Assembly: GCA_028823955.1 (NCBI GenBank)
Contig: JAPPFE010000001.1
Span: 1 to 64,000 of the forward strand
Direction: 5' to 3'
DNA: 64,000 nt
From: Candidatus Dadabacteria bacterium
Lineage (GTDB): Bacteria > Desulfobacterota_D > UBA1144 > Nemesobacterales > Nemesobacteraceae
Position 1 is the stretch's first letter, and every line of letters starts with the position of its first letter. The translations under genes were made by a program, and so were the position numbers. Shown here one piece after another: positions 35,400 through 44,096 of the stretch. The notes beneath the pieces are model-generated. The model saw only the letters and a program-made list of their open reading frames with translations, made no database searches and was not told the origin of the DNA.

Positions 35400-36287
35400 A
35401 TGGCGAGAATGAAGAGACTTACGATTGAGTTGCCGGGAGAAATGGCTGCACTTGTTTCAGATCTGCTCTTGGGTCTTGAAGCCGGAGCCGTTAGCGAGGA
35501 GCAAAGAGACCACGAAGAACCGTTAATTCATGCGTATTTCAAGGAAGAAATGGACATTGCGGGAATCATAACAACCGTAAGGGAGTTCTCTATGCTTTTT
35601 AGCGAAAACGCCGAGGCGGTCCGGTTCACCACCCGATACATAAATCAAGCAGACTGGGAAGGTTGGAAATCCTATTTGAAACCGGTAAGGGCGAGTCGTC
35701 GAATAGTTATCAAACCTCCATGGGAAAAACAATACAAGGCGGAGCGGGGAACCAAGGTAGTTGAAATAAACCCGGGAAACGCCTTTGGCACGGGACATCA
35801 TGAAACAACAAGAATATGCGTAAGTTATCTGGACGAAATTATCGAAAAATCCCCTGGGTGTTCTGTTTTTGACGTGGGATGCGGGAGCGGTATTCTGGGT
35901 ATCTGCTCAATCAAACTGGGAGCATACATTTCGTTTTGCGCAGACATTGATTTCAAGGCCGCAAAAGAAACTATCTCGAATTCCGCAAGGAACGCGACTT
36001 CCGACAAGGTAAAAGTCTGGTGTGGTTCTGCGGACTGTACACGGAAAAAATTCGACGTGGTTGTTTCTAACACATCCAAGGATACTCTTATTTCAATGAG
36101 GGAAAGTCTAAAAGAGAGACTTCTCCCCTTGGGACATCTTATAGTGTCCGGCATACAGGCAAACGAGAAACGTGAAGTGGCCGAAATTTACGGAAACTCG
36201 GGTTATGATATTGTCAGTGGGAAGGTCGAGGGCGGATGGGCCGGACTGCTCCTTAGGTTAAAGAAAACGAGAAAGCCTAAAAAATGA
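35400..36287 (+). CDS. prmA: Ribosomal protein L11 methyltransferase
   Basis: PrmA, 295 aa, trimethylates L11. The N-terminal ~90 residues are the substrate-recognition part. The hinge and SAM fold follow with NPGNAFGTGHHETTRICVSYL and VFDVGCGSGILGICSIKLG; VVSNTS replaces the more common VANIL after the fourth strand. ATG 35400 is followed by an in-frame ATG at 35409, so the start may be three codons later. It overlaps mtnA by 4 bp. Confidence 0.87.
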   Translation: MARMKRLTIELPGEMAALVSDLLLGLEAGAVSEEQRDHEEPLIHAYFKEEMDIAGIITTVREFSMLFSENAEAVRFTTRYINQADWEGWKSYLKPVRASRRIVIKPPWEKQYKAERGTKVVEINPGNAFGTGHHETTRICVSYLDEIIEKSPGCSVFDVGCGSGILGICSIKLGAYISFCADIDFKAAKETISNSARNATSDKVKVWCGSADCTRKKFDVVVSNTSKDTLISMRESLKERLLPLGHLIVSGIQANEKREVAEIYGNSGYDIVSGKVEGGWAGLLLRLKKTRKPKK

Positions 36288-37333
36288 ACTCTTTTAAAAC
36301 TATAGAATGGAAAGACGACAGGGTCTTAATGATTGACCAGAGAAAGCTTCCGGGAGAGGAAGTCTACGTTGAATGCACTACTTTTGAAGAGGTGGCCGAA
36401 TGTATAAGGAAACTGGTTATCAGGGGAGCCCCGGCGATAGGAATAGCGGCCGCCATGGGAATGGCTCTCGGAGCCGCGGGTATCGGAAACGATTGCTCCT
36501 ATGAAAATTTCGAAGAGCGCATGAAAGCCATATCGGATCACCTGGCCCTGACGCGACCGACAGCCGTAAATCTGTTTTGGGCCATCGCCAGAATGAACAG
36601 ACTGATTTCCAAGTGCAGAGGCAAAGAAATTGAAGAGATAAAAAACCTTCTCATAACCGAGGCGATCAATATACAGAAAGAAGACATTGAGACATGCATG
36701 CAGATCGGGGAAAACGGATCCAAACTCATAAGAGAAAACTCTGTCATACTCACGCACTGCAACGCCGGAGGACTCGCCACCGCCGGTTATGGAACAGCTC
36801 TAGGGGTAATAAGGTCAGCCTTTAACCAAGGCAAGAATATAAGCGTAATATCATCAGAGACAAGACCCGTTCTCCAAGGAGCGAGGCTCACTACGTGGGA
36901 ACTTGAGCGGGATGGAATCCCGGTCCGTTTGATAACCGACAGCATGGCCGGGCATCTGATGAGTAAGGGGATCGTGAATTCGGTCGTGGTCGGGGCTGAC
37001 AGGGTAGCTTCAAATGGAGATACGGCAAACAAGATAGGAACCTATTCCCTCTCCGTCCTGGCCAAGCATCACGGCATTCCCTTTTACGTAGCGGCCCCCA
37101 CTTCAACCATAGATACCGAATGCTTAAGCGGAGAGGATATTATAATTGAGCAAAGGGAACCCGAAGAAGTAACGCACATAGACGGGAAAAGAATAAGTGC
37201 GGAAGTAACCGCAATCAATCCCGCTTTTGACATTACACCGGCCGAAAATATCGAATGCCTGATAACTGAAGTCGGACTGTTTAAAAAACCCTATACTAAA
37301 TCTCTCGGCAGACTTAAAAAGAAAGATCAGTAA
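36284..37333 (+). CDS. mtnA: S-methyl-5-thioribose-1-phosphate isomerase
   Basis: MtnA, 349 aa, isomerises methylthioribose-1-phosphate in methionine salvage. The family features are complete: VIRGAPAIGIAAAMGMALG, the catalytic C159 (LTHCNAGGLATAGYGTALGV), and D239 in VVGADRVASNGDTANKIGTY. No other methionine-salvage gene (mtnB-E, mtnK) is nearby. It starts inside the end of prmA (ATGA) and its stop overlaps the convergent DksA paralogue by 7 bp. Confidence 0.95.
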   Translation: MNSFKTIEWKDDRVLMIDQRKLPGEEVYVECTTFEEVAECIRKLVIRGAPAIGIAAAMGMALGAAGIGNDCSYENFEERMKAISDHLALTRPTAVNLFWAIARMNRLISKCRGKEIEEIKNLLITEAINIQKEDIETCMQIGENGSKLIRENSVILTHCNAGGLATAGYGTALGVIRSAFNQGKNISVISSETRPVLQGARLTTWELERDGIPVRLITDSMAGHLMSKGIVNSVVVGADRVASNGDTANKIGTYSLSVLAKHHGIPFYVAAPTSTIDTECLSGEDIIIEQREPEEVTHIDGKRISAEVTAINPAFDITPAENIECLITEVGLFKKPYTKSLGRLKKKDQ

Positions 37334-37785
37334 TCTCCCCTTTCAATTTCCTCCTGAGCTTCGACGCTCAGTTTCGTAAAGGGCATGACCATCAGCCTCT
37401 CTTCGCCTATTTTTTCCCCTGTAACCTCGCAGAAACCATATTCCCCGTTTTCAATCCTCTTTAGAGCATCATCTATCTGGTGCAGTTTGCTGCGCTCCCT
37501 GTTCGAAAGAGTAAGGGCAAGTTCTCTCTGCCTGTCTTCGGATGCGTGATCATAAAAATCTCCGACATTGAAACGCAGATGATCCGATTCCTCTTTCATT
37601 GATCGGGTTACATCTTTAAGCAGTTCCTTTCTCATCTCTTTAAGCATGGCAGTCATCTGGTTAAGGAACTTCTTTGTATATTTTCTGGGGTTGGTTCTCC
37701 TCGACTTAGCTTTTGTTCCGGTCGCCGCAGAAGAACTTTCCTTCGAGGTCTTTTTTTCAGGCTTCTCCTTTTTTACTCTGGGCAC
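37327..37785 (-). CDS. DksA/TraR paralogue with degenerate (zinc-less) finger
   Basis: A 152-aa DksA-like protein. I place the start at GTG 37785, because GGAGGA lies 6 bases upstream; an upstream TTG at 37806 lacks this. A very basic Lys/Arg/Ser-rich N-terminus (about 1-38) precedes the helical arms and the ENGEYGFCEVTGEKIGEERL segment. The four zinc positions read C119, T122, S140, A143 instead of four Cys. The same Cys-Thr-Ser-Ala replacement is known in Pseudomonas aeruginosa DksA2, which works without zinc. This suggests a zinc-independent back-up for the paralogue at 34968. Confidence 0.88.
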   Translation of the reverse strand: MPRVKKEKPEKKTSKESSSAATGTKAKSRRTNPRKYTKKFLNQMTAMLKEMRKELLKDVTRSMKEESDHLRFNVGDFYDHASEDRQRELALTLSNRERSKLHQIDDALKRIENGEYGFCEVTGEKIGEERLMVMPFTKLSVEAQEEIERGDY

Positions 37786-37892
37786 GTTGACTCCTCCGGT
37801 AATCAAAGTCTAAAATTTTTAGGGTGAATTAAGATAAAATTATTATTCCTTTTGTCAATACCGGTTGTTGCCAGCAATTGGGGACTATTATC

Positions 37893-37922
37893 TTGTCATA
37901 TTCCCCGCCTCGGTGATAATAT
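37893..37922 (+). promoter_or_regulatory. Promoter of the NSS transporter operon
   Basis: TTGTCA at 37893-37898 is followed by GATAAT at 37915-37920 (16 bp) or, two bases on, TAATAT preceded by TGA (extended -10, 18 bp). Transcription would start near 37928, about 22 nt before the transporter ATG. Confidence 0.55.
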
Positions 37923-37949
37923 AGCTTTCTCAATTGTGACCCTTCCGAA

Positions 37950-39506
37950 ATGAAAAAAGGCTCTAACAATAGGGACGCCTGGGCGACCAAGACAGGCCTT
38001 ATATTAGCCATGGCGGGCAACGCCATAGGCCTCGGCAACTTTCTTAGATTTCCAACGCAGGCCGCGGAAAACGGCGGCGGCGCTTTTATGATCCCCTATT
38101 TTATAGCATTTATCCTGATAGGGATTCCGATCATGTGGATGGAATGGGGAATGGGAAGGTATGGAGGGTCTCGCGGGCACGGAACAACCCCCGCAATATT
38201 CAATCTTTTCTGGAAAAGCCCCATTTCCAAAACCCTTGGCGTTATAGGGCTCTGGATACCCCTTGTCGTAACAATTTACTACGTTTACATTGAATCCTGG
38301 ACCTTGGGATACGCTCTGCATTTTCTCCTAGGAAGCAATCCCAGTCTCGATCCGGGGTCGGTTTCAAACGCCGCGGAGTACGTAAAACCCTACAGCAGCT
38401 TTCTCGCCGATTATCTCGGTGCGGGAGACGGGGTGTTCCTCACCCCTTCCAAGATGGCCATTATCGCCTTTGTAATTACAATCAGTGCAAATTTCTACAT
38501 CATGCTAAGAGGAATATCGGGAGGCATAGAGATATTCGTCAAGTATGCCCTCCCCATGCTGTTTGTCCTGGCGATAATACTCGTAGTAAAAACTCTGACG
38601 CTCAAGACTGATTACGGAACCGCGATAGATGGGCTTAACTTTCTCTGGAATCCCGACTTTGAAGCCCTTAAGAACCCGAAAGTATGGATAGCGGCGGCCG
38701 GGCAGATTTTCTTTACGCTGAGTCTGGCTTTCGGAGCAATAGTTGCGTACGCATCCTACATAAAGATTGATGATGACGTAACCCTAAGCGGCCTGACTTC
38801 GGCAACTCTTAACGAGACAGTGGAGGTGATTCTCGGGGGCTCGATAGCCATTCCGGCTGCAGTGGCGTTCTTCGGAGTCGCAAGTGTGGTCACCGTAGCA
38901 CAATCAGGTGCATTCAGCTTGGGATTCGTAAGCCTCCCCGCAGTGTTCAGCAGCATTTCGGGAAGCCTAGGAGGAGTTGAGGCGGGCAGAATCTTCGGAT
39001 TCTTGTGGTTTTTTCTCCTGTTTTTCGCCGGCATGACCTCGTCCGTAGCTATAGCATATCCCGTAGTAACCTTCCTTCAGGATGAGTTCCGCATCTCGAG
39101 AGAAAGAGCTGTCGTATACACCATGCTGATAATAATTGTAAGCGTGCTGCCGGTGATACTGATAAGCCAGGTCCTTGACGAATGGGATTTCTGGGCCGGC
39201 ACCATAATGCTCGTCGTATTCGGATTCATTGAAATTGTAATGTTCATGTGGGTATTCGGGGCCGATAAAGCTTGGAATGAAATAAACTCGGGGGGATTTA
39301 TAAAGGCGCCACGGGTTTTTTACTACATCCTAAAATATCTGACGCCGTTTTTCCTTCTGATTCTCATGTCGTGGTGGGGATACAGCAGTCTGCCTTCGAT
39401 AATCGGAGAGACTAGCTGGAATATCTGGTTTGCTAGGCTTTATATTGCAGGGTTGTTTGTTTTCCTTTTAGCTATGGTTTATATTGCCGGTAGGAGGGAA
39501 AGATAA
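37950..39506 (+). CDS. Sodium-dependent neurotransmitter symporter (NSS/SNF) family transporter
   Basis: A 518-aa inner-membrane transporter with about twelve helices of the LeuT fold. The Na+ and substrate site of helix 1 is [20 protein letters not shown], and [11 protein letters not shown] ends helix 2 as in other prokaryotic NSS proteins. Substrates in the family are amino acids. It is followed at a 1-bp overlap by a tiny single-helix protein, as in MetP-MetS type methionine importers, which makes methionine or alanine uptake a reasonable guess only. Confidence 0.93.
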   Translation: MKKGSNNRDAWATKTGLILAMAGNAIGLGNFLRFPTQAAENGGGAFMIPYFIAFILIGIPIMWMEWGMGRYGGSRGHGTTPAIFNLFWKSPISKTLGVIGLWIPLVVTIYYVYIESWTLGYALHFLLGSNPSLDPGSVSNAAEYVKPYSSFLADYLGAGDGVFLTPSKMAIIAFVITISANFYIMLRGISGGIEIFVKYALPMLFVLAIILVVKTLTLKTDYGTAIDGLNFLWNPDFEALKNPKVWIAAAGQIFFTLSLAFGAIVAYASYIKIDDDVTLSGLTSATLNETVEVILGGSIAIPAAVAFFGVASVVTVAQSGAFSLGFVSLPAVFSSISGSLGGVEAGRIFGFLWFFLLFFAGMTSSVAIAYPVVTFLQDEFRISRERAVVYTMLIIIVSVLPVILISQVLDEWDFWAGTIMLVVFGFIEIVMFMWVFGADKAWNEINSGGFIKAPRVFYYILKYLTPFFLLILMSWWGYSSLPSIIGETSWNIWFARLYIAGLFVFLLAMVYIAGRRER

Positions 39507-39604
39507 TGGATTTCGCCGCTGCACTCTTCATGTTTATCTCTTGGGCAAGCGTCTTGAGTCTTCTCTCTTTCTGCCTGATAAAATTCCACAGAAACCCCAA
39601 GTAG
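39506..39604 (+). CDS. 32-aa single-helix protein, MetS-like NSS small subunit
   Basis: A 32-codon frame starts at ATG 39506, sharing its first base with the transporter stop (TAATG), and has an excellent ribosome site TAGGAGGG 6 bases upstream. The peptide is one membrane helix (ALFMFISWASVLSLLSFCLI) with a short basic tail KFHRNPK. NSS transporters of the MetP type are known to need a tiny membrane protein, MetS, encoded immediately downstream; size, topology and overlap fit that role. It falls below usual gene-calling limits. Confidence 0.75.
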   Translation: MDFAAALFMFISWASVLSLLSFCLIKFHRNPK

Positions 39605-39608
39605 CTGC

Positions 39609-39658
39609 CGCGGTAGCATCTTAAGATGTTCCGCGACCTTGGTTGGCAACCAGCAGGT
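39609..39658. terminator. Paired dyads between convergent genes (possible bidirectional terminator)
   Basis: Two dyads fill the 63-bp gap. The first is CGCGG-(TAG)-CATCTTAAGATG-(TT)-CCGCG at 39609-39635, with a long nearly perfect stem. The second is GGCAAC/GTTGCC just downstream with a 9-base loop. Neither has a long T run, so termination on either strand is plausible but not certain. Confidence 0.4.
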
Positions 39659-39667
39659 GTTGCCGGC

Positions 39668-41017
39668 TTAGCCCTGTTCCGTTTCTTTTTGAAGAACTTC
39701 CTTGGGTTTTCCGATACGGAGAATTCTTATAACGTCTTCAAGCTGGTGTATCAAAAAGAGGGTAAGAGCAAAAGACGTAGCGAAAAGAACTAGGGAGTTT
39801 CCTCCGATTATCGCTATGAGAACTAACCCGGCCGAATAATAATTTCTCCTCCCCAAAAAGCGAAGACGGGCAAGCAGTTTCCTTAGGAGGGAAAGCTCCT
39901 CGGGATTGATATGCTTGTCGACTTCAAAGTACGCAACCAGACTGCCGGAATCTGTGTACTTTATCAGAAAGTAAAACGACCATATCAGAAACAGGATGAA
40001 GATGATGATATTATAGGTTCCTAGGATCACCGCAACGGTGCTTCCGGTCTGAAGATAATATCCAACAGGAACTCCGATCAGGAAGGAAAGCACTGTGAAC
40101 TGGTCACTTATGGTATCAACCCACTGCCCTTTTTTTGTCTCCATAAGCTTTATTCTCGCAACTTCTCCGTCACACCTGTCCAAAACAGTTGCCACCTGCA
40201 TGAAAAGAGCACCGAGCACCGGATGACCAAGGGCGTAAAGCGGCCCGCAGAGCACCCCTATCAGGTTAATCAGAACGCTAACAGCGTTAGGCGTAAGAGA
40301 TGTTCTTATCAGGAGCTTGCTCAAAGGAAGAGACATCCGGCCGTTTATATTTCTGGCTATCCATCCGGTAGCCGTTTTACCTACGTGAGAAAAGATGATT
40401 CTTTCCGCTTCTTTTCGAGATTCCTTGGTATCCGAAAGGCGATACCAGTACCCGCTGTCGGCACTGAAGATTCTCATACGGTTCCGGGTGGCCTCGTCAC
40501 CAAGCCAAGTATTGAGCCCGGCAGCCGAAAGCACAGATGGGACTTCTGTGAAGTTTACGGAGAAAGCGCCAAAGACGCTGCTTCCTCCACCGAAATACTT
40601 GGTTACGTAACCGGTTTCCCTGTCCATGCCAACAACAGGATCAGCGTCCTGCTGAACAAGCACAGAAAACTCATCCTCGCGGCAATCAGATGAATCACGA
40701 ATGAATTTTTCAAGGGAATTGGAGTTTGTGACAACCAGAGAGGATTCTAAAATAAGAACCCTGCCCGAATCTATCGACAGCGACTCTCCAGGTGGGACCC
40801 AGTTTATGTCCGATGTGATTCTCGGGTCATCAATAAGCAGGTTTTTTAGAAGACCCGCGTTGTCGGTAATTATATGAAACTGCTCAGTTCCGGCACGTTG
40901 ACAATTTATTATAATTCTTTTGAGTTGAGGGACTTGCGCTATCGATTTGCTTGGGAATTTGGATAGATCCTCGCCATTTGTTCCTGTGCCAGAACAAAGT
41001 ACAATAGCGTCTTTCAT
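39668..41017 (-). CDS. CDP-alcohol phosphatidyltransferase with degenerate nucleotidyltransferase N-domain
   Basis: A 449-aa two-domain protein. The C-terminal half (about 235-440, five or six helices) is a CDP-alcohol phosphotransferase with the full motif D280-x2-D283-G284-x2-A-R288-x8-G297-x3-D301-x3-D305. The N-terminal ~200 residues look like a sugar-phosphate nucleotidyltransferase, but the signature loop GxGTR-x9-KP is replaced by LCSGTGTNGEDLSKFPSKS, so it may be inactive or altered. The layout recalls the bifunctional inositol-phosphate cytidylyltransferase/transferase enzymes of some archaea and bacteria. It is 6 bp downstream of an intact nucleotidyltransferase gene. Confidence 0.85.
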   Translation of the reverse strand: MKDAIVLCSGTGTNGEDLSKFPSKSIAQVPQLKRIIINCQRAGTEQFHIITDNAGLLKNLLIDDPRITSDINWVPPGESLSIDSGRVLILESSLVVTNSNSLEKFIRDSSDCREDEFSVLVQQDADPVVGMDRETGYVTKYFGGGSSVFGAFSVNFTEVPSVLSAAGLNTWLGDEATRNRMRIFSADSGYWYRLSDTKESRKEAERIIFSHVGKTATGWIARNINGRMSLPLSKLLIRTSLTPNAVSVLINLIGVLCGPLYALGHPVLGALFMQVATVLDRCDGEVARIKLMETKKGQWVDTISDQFTVLSFLIGVPVGYYLQTGSTVAVILGTYNIIIFILFLIWSFYFLIKYTDSGSLVAYFEVDKHINPEELSLLRKLLARLRFLGRRNYYSAGLVLIAIIGGNSLVLFATSFALTLFLIHQLEDVIRILRIGKPKEVLQKETEQG

Positions 41018-41023
41018 GGCAGA

Positions 41024-41806
41024 TTATTCGGAGGAGTCAACAACTCTCAGAAGATTTGGGGCACGGTATTCCTTTTTCAAGAATCTGTCAGCCTGTTTTC
41101 TCGCCCTGAAAAGATCTAGCGGACAGTCGACATCCATCCAGTAAAGTTCGCCTATATCGAGGGGCTTGATTTTATACCCCTTGCTTATAAGCCTGTGTAT
41201 TGAGGAAATGTACCATTTGCCTTCGGCACCGGGATTCCTCATCTCTTCCTCAACCGCCCTTTTGAGCAGTTCAACACCTGTATCCCTGAACACTCTTATG
41301 CCGACTGATTCGGCGGAGGTCTCGGCGTTTGAAATCTCCTTGCTTATCTTCGTGATTCTGCTGTCGTTGACAACAACTTTCATGTCCTCCCTTTCATATC
41401 GAGATCTCTTTTTTATGGGAAGACAGATTTTTTCATCCCTGACTGCAAGCGCCTTGTCCAGAACACCTATCTCGTATACATCGTCTCCGTTCATGACCAC
41501 TAAATCTTCGTCAAATTCGCTCCTGGCTATCCAGAGAGACACAAGGCTGTTTGTAGATTGATAGAATGGATTGTAAAGGGTGTTGATTCTCATTCCCAGG
41601 CCATCGTAGTTCCTTAGGAAATCCTCCACTCTCTCAAAACCGAAACCCACGACGATCACAACTTCGTTTATGCCGCAGTCCCTTATAAGGTTTATCTGGT
41701 GTTCAAGTATGGATATATTCCCAATATCAAGAAGACACTTGGGCTTGTCGTGAGTGTAGGGATATAGTCTAGTTCCCCTACCCGCTGCAAGTATTATAGC
41801 TTTCAT
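41024..41806 (-). CDS. Nucleotidyltransferase (NTP_transferase, cytidylyl/sugar-phosphate type)
   Basis: A 260-aa nucleotidyltransferase with an intact signature: IILAAGRGTRLYPYTHDKPKCLLDIG at residues 4-29, and the metal Asp in VVMNGDDVYE (about 97-106). It resembles LicC-type phosphocholine and inositol-phosphate cytidylyltransferases more than the longer glucose-1-phosphate enzymes. It would supply a CDP-activated head group or sugar to the following CDP-alcohol transferase. The substrate cannot be told from sequence. Confidence 0.87.
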   Translation of the reverse strand: MKAIILAAGRGTRLYPYTHDKPKCLLDIGNISILEHQINLIRDCGINEVVIVVGFGFERVEDFLRNYDGLGMRINTLYNPFYQSTNSLVSLWIARSEFDEDLVVMNGDDVYEIGVLDKALAVRDEKICLPIKKRSRYEREDMKVVVNDSRITKISKEISNAETSAESVGIRVFRDTGVELLKRAVEEEMRNPGAEGKWYISSIHRLISKGYKIKPLDIGELYWMDVDCPLDLFRARKQADRFLKKEYRAPNLLRVVDSSE

Positions 41807-42005
41807 AAGTCAGATTTTTTAAATAGAAAGTCATACACCCGTGGAATCGAGAAAAGCAGACGATAACCCCGGCGAAAAACACGAGGAATAACGCCTTATT
41901 TCTTCAACATCCTCCGGGAGCTAATGTAACTATAGGAGCTAGGTATGTCAAACAGGGCTTTAATCCGCAAAGTCTTACGCAGGTTTTGGCTGAAACAAGG
42001 GGAAG

Positions 42006-42398
42006 TCACCCATCGGTCGCAAGTTTAAGACCGTTAATTCCAGATTTTATGCTGATTATATTGTTCATCTCATCAACGTATATAAGCTTGGGTCTGTGTG
42101 TTTGGCTCTGTTCTTCATCATAGATTGCAAAATCCGCTATTATCAAGCAATCGCCTTTTCTCGCAAGATGCGCCGCCGCACCGTTTACACAAACTATGTT
42201 TGAACCTCTCGCGCCTTCAATCACGTAGGTTGAAAAACGGTGGCCATTGGTCAGATTGAAAATGTGAACCTCTTCATAGGGAAACAGATCCGCTACGTCC
42301 ATGAGATTTCTATCAAGCGTAAGACTCCCTTCATAATCCAACTCGGCATCAGTTACCGTAACTCTGTGTAGTTTGGATTTAAGGAGTACTCTCTGCAT
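42006..42398 (-). CDS. panD: Aspartate 1-decarboxylase
   Basis: PanD, 130 aa, makes beta-alanine for pantothenate using a pyruvoyl group formed by self-cleavage. The processing site is G24-S25 in LDYEGSLTLD, the same numbering as the E. coli enzyme. NLTNGHRFSTYVIEGARGSN and GAAAHLARKGD are also typical. The start at ATG 42398 is chosen over TTG 42404 because AGAGG lies 6 bases upstream. It is last in the panB-panC-panD operon. Confidence 0.95.
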   Translation of the reverse strand: MQRVLLKSKLHRVTVTDAELDYEGSLTLDRNLMDVADLFPYEEVHIFNLTNGHRFSTYVIEGARGSNIVCVNGAAAHLARKGDCLIIADFAIYDEEQSQTHRPKLIYVDEMNNIISIKSGINGLKLATDG

Positions 42399-42408
42399 TA
42401 CCAACCTC

Positions 42409-43266
42409 TTAAAGCATAATATTATCGATAAGCCTGGTATCGTCCAGCCTCACGGCCAGCGCCACCAAATCACCCTCCGCGGCTCTGTGCCGGAGCTCTA
42501 GGGTTTCAGGGTCTCTTATCTCAATATAATCAATATCATTAATTTGAGCCATACGCAATACCCTATCTGCCTCGGCAAGCAGAATTTTGCAGTCATCGCA
42601 ACCGCTTTTGAACTTCTTTCTGATCTCTCCCAGGGCTTTGCTCACCGAAGCCGCCTTGATTCTCTGCTCCGCGCTGAGGTAAGCGTTTCTTGAGCTCATG
42701 GCAAGTCCGTCAGGTTCCCGTACTATCGGCATTTCCACTATCTCGATGTCCATATCAAAATCCCGTACCATCTTCTGAACAATCTTAAGCTGCTGGTAGT
42801 CCTTTCTTCCAAACACCGCAAAATCCGGACGGACAATGTTAAACAGCTTAAGCACAACCGTCGCTACCCCGTCAAAATGCCCCGGCCTGAAAGGACCGCA
42901 GAGGCAGTCCCCAAGATTTCCCACAGAAACCGTGGTCTGAAAGCCGTCGGGATAAATATCGCTTATATCCGGATAAAACAGATAGTTAACGCCGCAGCGC
43001 GCGAGTTTTTCCACGTCGCCTTCGTAGTCCCTTTCGTAACGATCAAAGTCCTCACCGGGTCCGAACTGAGTGGGGTTAACAAAAACACTTGCGACCGTCA
43101 CGTCCGCCCTTCTAACCGATTCCTCCACGAGGGTAATATGCCCTGTGTGCAGGGCCCCCATAGTGGGAACAAAGCCGAGTTTCTTGCCCGCTTTCCTGCA
43201 AGCATCGGAAATCCTCTTCATGTCGGAAGGGCAGTTGAGCACAGAAAGCGCCCCCGCACTATCCAT
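42409..43266 (-). CDS. panC: Pantothenate synthetase
   Basis: PanC, 285 aa, joins pantoate and beta-alanine with ATP. LGFVPTMGALHTGHITLVEES (HIGH-like site), SVFVNPTQFGPGEDFDRYER, FGRKDYQQLKIVQKMV and LAMSSRNAYLS are all present. It overlaps the end of panB by 8 bp and is 10 bp before panD. Confidence 0.96.
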   Translation of the reverse strand: MDSAGALSVLNCPSDMKRISDACRKAGKKLGFVPTMGALHTGHITLVEESVRRADVTVASVFVNPTQFGPGEDFDRYERDYEGDVEKLARCGVNYLFYPDISDIYPDGFQTTVSVGNLGDCLCGPFRPGHFDGVATVVLKLFNIVRPDFAVFGRKDYQQLKIVQKMVRDFDMDIEIVEMPIVREPDGLAMSSRNAYLSAEQRIKAASVSKALGEIRKKFKSGCDDCKILLAEADRVLRMAQINDIDYIEIRDPETLELRHRAAEGDLVALAVRLDDTRLIDNIML

Positions 43267-44059
43267 AAGACTGCTCCTGCGAAGGAAAAGTCCCTTTTTT
43301 TACCTCTTTCACGTATTTTTTTGTTGAATCGGAGATTGTCTTTGCAACCTTCGCGTATTTCTTGACGAACTTGGGGAGTGGCTCCGGCGTCAGGCCTATC
43401 ATGTCGTTTACAACAAGCACCTGTCCGTCGCAATCCCCCCCAGACCCTATCCCGACTGTCGGTATTCCTAGACTCTCGGTAACATCTCTGGCCACCTCAG
43501 ACAAAACGCTTTCGATAACCACCATGAAAGCGCCCGCCTGCTCACAGGACTTGGCGAGATCCAAAAGCGTTTCGCGCTCGCCCGGCAGACTTCCCTGTAC
43601 CTTGTAACCACCCATTACGTGAACAGACTGCGGACAAAGCCCTATATGAGCAACAACGGGAATCCCGGCTTTCTGGATGCGGTACACGGTATCAACGTAT
43701 GCATCATTTACCTCAAGCTTAACCGACTCAGCCCTCCCTTCCTTTAAAAGTCTTCCGGCGCTCTCTATAGCATCTTCGGGAGATTTCTGATAGGAAAGAA
43801 AGGGCATATCCGTGCACAGATGGGCCCGGTTCACACCTCTTGAAACAATCTTCGTGTGATAAATCATTTCATCCAGCGTAACCGAAAGCGTATCTTCAAG
43901 GCCCTGAACCACATTGCCTAGAGAATCTCCAACCAGAACCACATCTACTCCCGCTGCGTCCACTATCGCGGCAATGGTAGCATCGTACGCCGTTATCATG
44001 GCGATTTTCTCACCCTGCTCCTTCATCTTACGAAAATCAGTTGTTCTCAGTTTTTTCAT
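43259..44059 (-). CDS. panB: 3-methyl-2-oxobutanoate hydroxymethyltransferase
   Basis: PanB, 266 aa, forms ketopantoate. ITAYDATIAAIVDAAGVDVVLVGDSLGNVVQG is the metal-binding N-terminal motif. VAHIGLCPQSVHVMGGYKVQG and the catalytic Glu region IESVLSEVA follow. It begins the panB-panC-panD unit, 37 bp after rlpA on the same strand. Confidence 0.96.
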   Translation of the reverse strand: MKKLRTTDFRKMKEQGEKIAMITAYDATIAAIVDAAGVDVVLVGDSLGNVVQGLEDTLSVTLDEMIYHTKIVSRGVNRAHLCTDMPFLSYQKSPEDAIESAGRLLKEGRAESVKLEVNDAYVDTVYRIQKAGIPVVAHIGLCPQSVHVMGGYKVQGSLPGERETLLDLAKSCEQAGAFMVVIESVLSEVARDVTESLGIPTVGIGSGGDCDGQVLVVNDMIGLTPEPLPKFVKKYAKVAKTISDSTKKYVKEVKKGTFPSQEQSYG

Positions 44060-44096
44060 TATTCGACTCTATCTCTTTTTCGAAACCGCTAGGGAA

